A DNA stretch of 54,398 nucleotides from Daldinia sp. FL1419 (lineage: Eukaryota; Ascomycota; Sordariomycetes; Xylariales; Hypoxylaceae), in NCBI GenBank assembly GCA_025201765.1, contig MU623522.1, positions 1 through 54,398 on the forward strand, in the 5' to 3' direction. Below are positions 47,224-54,398 of this stretch, in pieces (within the stretch, counting starts at the first letter, position 1; the number at the start of each line of letters is the position of its first letter). The notes below the pieces were generated by a model. It had not been told where the DNA came from and made no database searches. It was given only the letters and a program-made list of their open reading frames with translations. Position numbers and translations under genes: made by a program.

Positions 47224-48790
47224 TGACGAGAGGTGTTTCAACGACACACACGGACTTGAATCCCTCTTTACCGTTATCATATACCGACTTGTCCCTTTTA
47301 GAATCCCCGCGTCGAGCTACGTGGGATTCTCAGATGTTAGCAGGAGAAAGTAGGTGTACCCTGTAGTTAGGAACGTCTTCACAGACTCGCATAAGGAATT
47401 AGGCGTCGGGGGTTATCGGTTACGGTGCTACTTATTGCATGAATTGAACTGTTTCTTTTGAGGCTTATCTTGGCTGTCCCTACTTTGTATCGTAATATTC
47501 ATTCCGATTATAGCTCGATGCTTTGTTTAATTATCCGACTCTAGGCAAAGTTGGTCGAAGATATTTCCGTATCCTACGAAACATCTTCTAAGCCCCGCTG
47601 GGAAGACATTCGACCAACTATAGATAGGTTTGACTTGCTTCATTGTTAACCTTGATGATTACTTTCTACCTAATTTATTTCCTGGTTGATCTGTATTGTT
47701 TCTCGGAAAAAGCTCCGGTATCAAGGTAGCGTGAGAGTTATGGCGACAGGGCAACCACTAAGAATGCAACACGATGTTTAACAGGAAACATAGGTACATA
47801 TAGTTCAATATCTCTTCCGCAAATAAGAATTGCGTAGGTTAGTTATCTCGGTAACCGGGCGTCAAGTACCTACCTACATATATATTTGGTGTTTTTCGTG
47901 ATTCGGATCTCAGCGAGCTCAGACCAGTAGGTTGGAGTTGTTGTACCTCCTCAGGCGCTAGCGTTTTTAACCAATCAAAAATTCCGGCGCTAGCGCCCCA
48001 CAGATATACAAGCACAGTCTAAGTGTTTCCAGCGCCGAAAGCGCAGCGCTACGCTTTCGGCGCTGTATTTTAAATTTACTGAGCAAAAGAGGTACGTAAG
48101 GTACCTAAGATCCGCTTAAGATCCTAGTTTCCGAACTAAAACCTTCGGGTACCTATCTTAAGTACCTCCTGCCTGCCTAGTGTAGACTAATTTAAAGTTC
48201 CGAGCAGGTACATACAAACGTCATTCTTCATCTTGGACTGGTCTCATTCGGTCATCACAGGTTACACTTTCACACTTCTACGCGCCGTCACGTACGACAA
48301 ATTGTCTTTAATATGCACCTATTTACTCGCATCTAGGTATTTCTAAACCAATCCAAGGAAGTGAGACCTTATACGTACATACCCAATATCAGCCTACCTA
48401 GTATACGCTTTGAGCATTCTTAGCAAGTGCTACTATTTTCAACTTGAGCTTGATTAATATTGTCGATATGCAACAACTTGACGTTCAAAACTCAGAACTC
48501 AACGCTCAACTTTTGATCCGTTAGTCTTCCCCACTGCTTATTTCCAAGTCCCGGTCTTGTATGTCGTATTCCTTAGGACATCGGAATCACAATTAGCTAT
48601 AAATCCACCGTTACCTATCTTTCCACACCTCGAGCTCGTAATCCCAGTATTCCGGTATTTCGCTCCGTCTCCCAATTGATCAGATTCCAAGCTACCGAAT
48701 CCGTGTAATATCTGATCGATCTTCCCATCACCATACTTACAACCAGGTCACGCTCATTACCCGCTCTTTATTCTTTACAACTTCTTGGCA
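47224..48790. other. Intergenic with G+C-rich palindromes
   Basis: No gene is supported. It holds a cluster of perfect palindromes at 47,953-48,065 (listed separately) and TAGGTACC-like motifs near 47,865-47,885 and 48,095-48,175. The final 250 bases are C/T-rich and likely contain the promoter and leader of the promethin-like gene. Confidence 0.55.
47953..48065. repeat. G+C-rich palindrome cluster with a strong hairpin
   Basis: A perfect inverted repeat of 14 bp, CAGCGCCGAAAGCG (48,030-48,043) and its inverse (48,052-48,065), is separated by 8 bases. Upstream, GGCGCTAGCGCC at about 47,986-47,997 is its own inverse, and GCGCTAGCG recurs at 47,956-47,964. The flank AATTTACTGAG right of the hairpin also occurs at about 52,127-52,137 near another CAG/GCTG-bearing segment, suggesting a dispersed small element. 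No coding content. Confidence 0.6.
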
Positions 48791-49380
48791 ATGGCAGTCA
48801 ACGACGTCTCCTCGAGCGCCAAAGCCAGGGCCAACGAACTGCTCACTTATGGCCAACGTCACGTTGATCGAGTCGTGAGCCCCCCTACGCGACAAAAAGC
48901 TTACGATTGGGTTCGCAACTTCTCGACCGATAAACCAGTTCTATTTGTAAGATTTTACCAGACGCTCGTTATCCCATAGACGAATGTATCGACTTGCTTA
49001 CGCCTCCTCAGTCTTTCGTTGCCTTTCAGTTTATCCTCTGCCTCACCCCTCTGCTCCTCTTTGCGGGCTTTGCCGCAACCACCATTGCTGTTTCCCTAAT
49101 CACTGCCGTCCTCTTCTCGCTATTTTGGATCGGTATCGCCACGCTTTTCCTCGTGCCAACCCTCTGCCTCACCTTCACCGTCGCCCTACTTTTATGGGCG
49201 TGGGCGGCCGCTACTTTTTTTGCGGGCCGCTGGGCCTACGATAAATTACCGTTCAGCATCGACGGAGATGGGAAGATAGCAACCCGAGACAACGGCGGAA
49301 AGAAGATCATCTTCGACAAGAAGAATGATGACGGCGTCGATTTCGACGTCAAAGCCGAGGCGGTTGAGGTCAAGGAATAG
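48791..49380 (+). CDS. Promethin/LDAF-like small membrane protein
   Basis: Predicted 174 residues from exons 48,791-48,946 and 49,012-49,380, with a 65-nt intron (GTAAGA...CCTCAG) that keeps phase. The N-terminal 52 residues are polar, with ARANELLTYGQRHVDRVVS. Residues about 53-115 are almost all hydrophobic: FVAFQFILCLTPLLLFAGFA, then further segments through LWAWAAATFFAGRWAYDK, enough for a hairpin or two to four membrane spans. The acidic/basic tail ends in EAVEVKE. This layout fits the promethin family, which acts with seipin in lipid droplet formation at the ER; I assign it from overall shape, and I am less sure than for the enzymes. The ATG at 48,791 follows a pyrimidine-rich leader. 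Confidence 0.65.
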
Positions 49381-49970
49381 ATCGCCGGCGAGGTTATATG
49401 GATGGCGATGGAGGTCGGCTGGTTCATGATACACCAGAGCACAGTGGCGCTGTTGAAGCTCAAATTCTGGTTGTAAAGTGGCACGAGTCGGCTAGAGCCT
49501 CCGTCCAACTAAGATCGGTATATCATTGCTACGTTTATTTCCCGTGGGCGTTGGCGTTGGCGGTTGGTTTTGGTACGTATACCCGTGCCAATATGCAAAA
49601 GAAACGACCGATGGCTAGTTGAGGATAATTGGGGTGGTCCTGTTTCTAGTATGCGTAGGTAGGTAGTTACCTAAGCCATCGATGCTAAAGTATGGTATTA
49701 TCAATATCCATTTCAACCCGGCTCCTCGTTGCCAGCAAAGGGCCCCTCCCTTATCAGCGTATACCCATCTCGTAACCCCCCTCAATATGCCAGACAATAC
49801 TTTACAGCCGACGCATTTGGCTGCTTCGCTCGAATGAGGGTGAGGTTTATCTATTTATCTATTTATCTATTTTTCTGACGATGAAACCTTGGCGGCCCAA
49901 TAAAAACCGGCAAGGGCATATTCTACCAAGTCTAGGATTCTTTGCTCCCTTAACATGAGCAGCCTAGTAA
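49381..49970. other. Intergenic between convergent genes, microsatellite
   Basis: Contains a TATCTATT-type tandem at about 49,848-49,872. Other short open frames here look like chance. Confidence 0.5.
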
Positions 49971-51746
49971 TTATTTGCCTTCTGAGAAGGATACGACAGC
50001 CCACTTGCCGCTCCACGCCCATTTCCTGGCACCGCTGTTTCCGCCGCCTCCCTCCGTAGCTCGGAGTTCCTCATCCTGGCCTGGTTTGAGGCCTACAACG
50101 ACGTCGGCTTTGCACGTTCGAAGAGCAAGGACGTTAACCCCAGAGCCAGGGCCTAGGGGTCCGATAGCTTCGGTAAATGGGGTTGACGGGTCCCACGCGG
50201 CCTGTTTTGATCAGTATATCCGAGCGGTCAGAGGGTGATCAAAGTCGCGATGGCACTTACGTCACCCGTTAGCTTGCGATAGTTCAAATCGCCCTTGAAA
50301 ATAACCACCTCGCTAGTCTTAAGATCTTCGTACAGACTCTTTTCTACCGATGGCAGCCTCCAATAACTTCCTGGATAAGTCCAGAAGGAATTTGGCCTAA
50401 GTATGAGCTGACCCTCGGCGTACGTCCGGGACCATTCCTGAAAGAGGAAACCGAGATCTGCAACATCCTTTTCGGAGAGAGCCGGGGGGGTTCTATCTTG
50501 CAGCTTATCATCTTCAGATGGGGTTTCGTAAAATTGTTTCGGGTTGACGAGGGCGTTCAGGAGTGCGGCAAAATCCGCTGGCAAGACGTCCGATACGAAC
50601 CACGGGATCGACTTTGGGTGAAGAACAACGAGCGTAGCCAGCCCCGACGACAATAAGAAACCAGCGAGAATCAGATCAACGTATAACTCAAACCCGGCAT
50701 TGTCTAGCACAATGTCCACGCGGCGCTCCTTCTTTCCTTCGCGCTTGGCTTTCTTTAGTACATCATACGTCGCGCCTAGATCGTTCACCAAGATATTCTT
50801 CTCGGAAGCCTTTCTAGCTTCTGAGCCTTGCAGCTTTTGAATATCCTCGTAGGTGAGACTGGTTAGGAGAGATAAGTCCGTCGCGTTTCCCCATAAGCAG
50901 ATCTCGCACATCTCCAAGAATAGAATCTTTTCAGCCTCTTCGTGTTCGGAGCTAGCCGCGTTTTTATCGCTCTCCATCTGCGGTACCAAGTCTTTGTAAC
51001 GGCCGGCAAGCTCGAGAACGGCGGGCCGAGACGATCGAAAGGTTTTGATCTTTTGTCGGTAGAACACGTCGTAGGTCTTCCAGTGCTTAGAGAGGCTAAA
51101 GGATGTATTTAGACGTCTGGATTTCTCGTTAGCATGGTCGGCCGCAAATGCCTGTAAGGACAGGATGCAGCTTCTCTGCCTATACTCTCTATTACCTATA
51201 AAGATAGCATTCGGAAAACAGCCAAGGTATATTGAACCAGCTAGGCGTTCCCAGCTGCTCTAACTCGCGGTTATATATAGCCACGTCGGCGCCCCCGTCG
51301 TCTCGTATTGGTCTAGGTAGCGAGTTAGCAACGACTTCGTCCTTGATCACCTATCTAGAGTATGATTTTGGTAGGAGCTCGTTGGGGACATACGTGAGCT
51401 GTCGGTCGTGCTGTAGTTCATATTTGAGCCGCGCAAGCTCTTCTATGATCTTCTTGCCCTCGTCCTTCTTTTCGGGCTCTTCGCACTCTAATACCGAGCG
51501 GTATAAGTCGTCAATAGCTTGAGTCTTGGAAGCGGAATATCAGTCAGGAGCCGCCGATAACGAATAGCTTTTCTTTCGTAACTAACTATTATGACCGGCC
51601 ATCGATCCCGAGCAGACACGTACGCGAAAGAGGACTTGTCGCTCGTTAGATACGGGGCTAAAGGAGTGAGGATTAGCCATGGAACATTATAGGACGAAAA
51701 AGAGAATGAAATCGGGGATCTTACGGGTTTTTGTATCGAATTCCAT
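49971..51746 (-). CDS. DUF89/ARMT1-type metal-dependent phosphatase
   Basis: Predicted 475 residues from six exons: 51,746-51,725, 51,657-51,587, 51,524-51,394, 51,312-51,196, 51,116-50,261 and 50,201-49,971. All five introns (67, 62, 81, 79, 59 nt) keep phase. The first exon has only 22 nt, and one intron ends in CCAAG, a weaker acceptor. Family blocks: SFAYVSARDRWPVI, LKYELQHDRQLT, WFNIPWLFSECYLYR, LSKHWKTYDVF, FRSSRPAVLELAGRYK, the metal-site VDIVLDNAGFELYVDL (Asp252, Asn253) and FKGDLNYRKLTGD (about 387-399), ending WAVVSFSEGK. DUF89 proteins are metal-dependent damage-control phosphatases for sugar phosphates; the human member was first described as a carboxyl methyltransferase. The gene appears intact. 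Confidence 0.88.
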
Positions 51747-52230
51747 TTTGCCCACAGGCAATTATAATAGTTCTTGTCTGGTGCTATTTTAACCTGGGTT
51801 AGAGTTGAGCATTTCTTGGTTTAAGCATTATGTCACTTATACCGCGCAAGGCAAGGTCAAGGGTAAATGGTGGGGCATCTTGGAGGGGTAGCTTTGATAT
51901 GATATAAAATGTGGATTAAAAAACCGCATATTTCAATTTTAAATCTTTAAATTTTTAAAATAAATATTATATAAAAAAAATAATATAGTATAAAAAAAAC
52001 AATTAAAGGATCTTAAATCAGAATATATTAAATATAGGTAGCATTTATGTATATCTGTAAGATATAAAAGCACAAGCCAAGTATTTACAGTGCTGCAGGT
52101 GCTGTGTTCGATATATTCTTGTCTGAATTTACTGAGATAAGACCCAACAATGCGGTCCAAATCATCAGGGGGCTAATAAGACTTTCGGGCTCCTGGCTTT
52201 TTAAGAGCAGATATCTCTATTTAGCAACGG

Positions 52231-52262
<32 letters not shown>

Positions 52263-52352
52263 CCATGCAAAAATAAAACCAAAATTTTTTGTCAAAACGA
52301 AAAAATAGCTTTCGTGTTGGCAGCAAAACTAAAATTAAAAATTTAAATTTTT

Positions 52353-52396
<44 letters not shown>

Positions 52397-52438
52397 TTTT
52401 TTTTTTTTTTTTTGTTTTTTTTTTGCTTTTTTTTTATG

Positions 52439-52471
<33 letters not shown>

Positions 52472-54398
52472 CATGCATCTAGACATCCTATAGTTTATCT
52501 CAAAACGATCAGATAGCTTTCGAGTAGCCTCGAAACGTCAATGTAAACATTGAACTGTTGGTTGTATAACGGTACAAGAGACCAGAGAGATCAGAAACTA
52601 AGGGAAAGCTTTGGGACTAACCCTTAAATGAGGATCTATTCTAGGATATTAATGTGTTTGTAACTAGAATGTAATAACTCGTCCCGTAATGTTTCAACTC
52701 TCAAGATTTAAGTAGTAGGGTTATACACCTACGATGAGACTCCTTGGATTTCTATTACCCCTGGATGTGTAATGTCTTTGACGATGTACCGCAGCAACCA
52801 TTCTTTGCAGTTCCGTCTTATATTCGAAAATCACGAGCAATATACACAACCAAGTCTGGAACCCTGTAACCTAGTTCGCAACTAAAGACTGGCTTGTGAT
52901 TTTGGCCACTCGCTTTCATATTCTATTTACCAAGTAGAAACCTGTTATAATGTAACTCATATCGCCACCAGGTAGGTAAATTGAAGTGCAGAGTGGCTAT
53001 GTAATCTACATAGACTCTAGGCTCTGGCTGTAACGAGAAGTGTCTTAACCTAACCTCCAGCCTATTACCGTTAACACAGACACGAGCGGCCCCAGTTGTA
53101 TTGTTCATTATGATATCTAGACCCGAAAGGTTTCGATTTATTCTTCTGATCTACCTAGTCACTTCAACGCCACGAGCTAGGCTAGGAAGAAGAGATCGCC
53201 ATGAGTAGGGATCTACATAAATACAATAAGCATATAGGATGTCGCTTTGAGTCCTCCTTGTGAAGCTTCCAAATATAATTATCACGCCTCTCTTTCTAAG
53301 ATTAGTATTCCGTGCCGATTGGATACCTAGTCTGCGAGGACAGCATTACTAGTGTGGCGTGTGAGATTACCTGGACAAGTAGGTAGTTTCATATTCCTGT
53401 CGAAGTGTCCCATGCTGAATCATAAAATCGTCACGGCTGAGCCGAACCTTTACCACACATTCTCTCGTGCCATTCCACTCGGGAATCTTTCTATTTAAAT
53501 AGGAGAGTCGAACCTAGTCTAAAATATGGCACAACTCTACAAATGACTATTTAGCCATATCGTAGGCTTCGTAGACAATCCCACCTTAATAGCTGGGTTT
53601 GTAGTATATTCAACCTACGAATAATGAAGTAATATTAACGGTGCTTTAGTCCCCTAATTCAACCTATGGCGGATTCACTGATTTGCTGTAGAGGCTGATG
53701 AATATACTACCACCCCCCCCCCCAAATGGGCAGGTCCAACAATTATATTCGGTTTGATATGGGCAATTAGGTGGCTAATATTCCGCGGATAGGATCACGA
53801 ACGTAGCCCCGAACAACTCATCAAATCAGCAACAAGGGTTCTCGCTACCACGACGGAGCCACACGAGTAGCTCTAAAGCTAAGATCAAAAAGAGTCTCCC
53901 TGGCATAAATATCAAACCGAGCAAACTCGACGCCCGTCAACGATACCAATTATGACTAATGCCAAGGTATTAACGCAGCAGAGAATAATAGCAAGGTCCC
54001 GTATAGTGTGGCTACGGCGTCGAAGCGACGTGGAGCAACGGGTAGATAATACTACGTAGTATACGACGAATCAGGGCACAGACCAGACGGTTAACCGTGA
54101 TAGGCCACGGATATGGAGGCCTATATGTACGACTTTGCCAAAATCAAAATTTTGAGGCGACTAAACCTGATTTAGGAAAGCGTAGCCTTGATTTTATTGG
54201 CCAATACTTCAAATTTAATGATCAGTACTCGTGTTTTATATGGTTTAAATATGTATATCCTTAATAATCATTCAATAAAGCATATTTATTGATAAAATGG
54301 GTAGGATATTGTCAAAGTGAGGTTCGAATAGGTAGGTATCGTACATGAGGGCATTCGCACTTATCCGAGGGGGGGGGGGGGGGGGTGGGGGGGGGGGC
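51747..54398. other. Gene-free end region with homopolymer tracts
   Basis: No open frame here resembles a protein. Positions about 51,905-52,030 are A+T-rich. Long T runs occupy 52,232-52,262 and about 52,354-52,469 (listed separately). A C run lies at about 53,712-53,723, and the window ends in an almost pure G run (54,369-54,398). The rest (52,530-53,700) has normal composition with no recognised feature. Confidence 0.6.
52232..52525 (+). repeat. Poly-T tracts with a diverged direct repeat
   Basis: A 31-nt T run ends at 52,262, and a second broken T tract spans about 52,354-52,469. Each is followed by CCATGCA and, after the same 37-nt spacing, TCAAAACGA then ATAGCTTTCG. The first copy (52,263-52,315) has many A or T where the second (52,471-52,523) has other bases. 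This looks like a tandem duplication or retro-insertion beside poly-T, or a sequencing artefact in a homopolymer. Confidence 0.6.

Overview
The window looks like a piece of a filamentous ascomycete (Pezizomycotina) genome. The evidence is short introns (about 50-100 nt) with GTAAGT-like donors, a Zn2Cys6 regulator, a GPI-type secreted protein, and a long A+T block of transposon sequence carrying the C-to-T/G-to-A decay typical of repeat-induced point mutation (RIP). Species cannot be fixed from sequence alone; the style fits a sordariomycete. All introns below were placed by splice consensus, reading phase and recalled protein-family continuity, without transcripts.

Region 1 (1 to about 15,280) is an extremely A+T-rich block with no intact gene. 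It holds two different Ty1/Copia retrotransposons ruined by RIP-like decay: copia A (about 2,090-5,260, no LTRs found) and copia B (9,709-15,272, LTR pair and probable 5-bp target duplication). A 122-bp solo LTR of a third family, not RIP-mutated, sits inside the end of copia B with a clean AAGTG duplication. An unidentified decayed reading frame lies at about 6,290-7,300. The A+T block stops almost exactly at the 3' LTR of copia B.

Region 2 (15,280-32,930) has balanced composition and mixes one BAR protein with accessory genes: a 2OG-Fe(II) oxygenase and a Zn2Cys6 regulator transcribed divergently around a MITE-like element, a frameshifted saccharopine-dehydrogenase-like oxidoreductase, a GT31-like glycosyltransferase with one TAG stop, a probable GPI-anchored protein and a class I aminotransferase.

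Region 3 (33,300-51,750) is mainly core eukaryotic genes: a Ysc84-type actin-patch protein, proteasome ATPase Rpt2, succinyl-CoA ligase alpha, Elongator Elp3, an E2 enzyme of the Ubc1 type with UBA, a promethin-like membrane protein and a DUF89/ARMT1 phosphatase. Among them is a dead MFS transporter with four in-frame TAG codons. A second MITE-like element lies in the Rpt2/succinyl-CoA ligase divergent promoter.

Region 4 (51,750-54,398) has no gene I can support. It carries long poly-T runs with a diverged repeat and ends in a poly-G run that may be a sequencing or contig-end artefact.

I see no convincing new multi-gene system. The most informative signals are the nested, differently aged transposons, RIP-type nonsense mutations in accessory genes outside the A+T block, MITE-like insertions in two divergent promoters, and an Rpt2 gene whose first coding exon is only the ATG.
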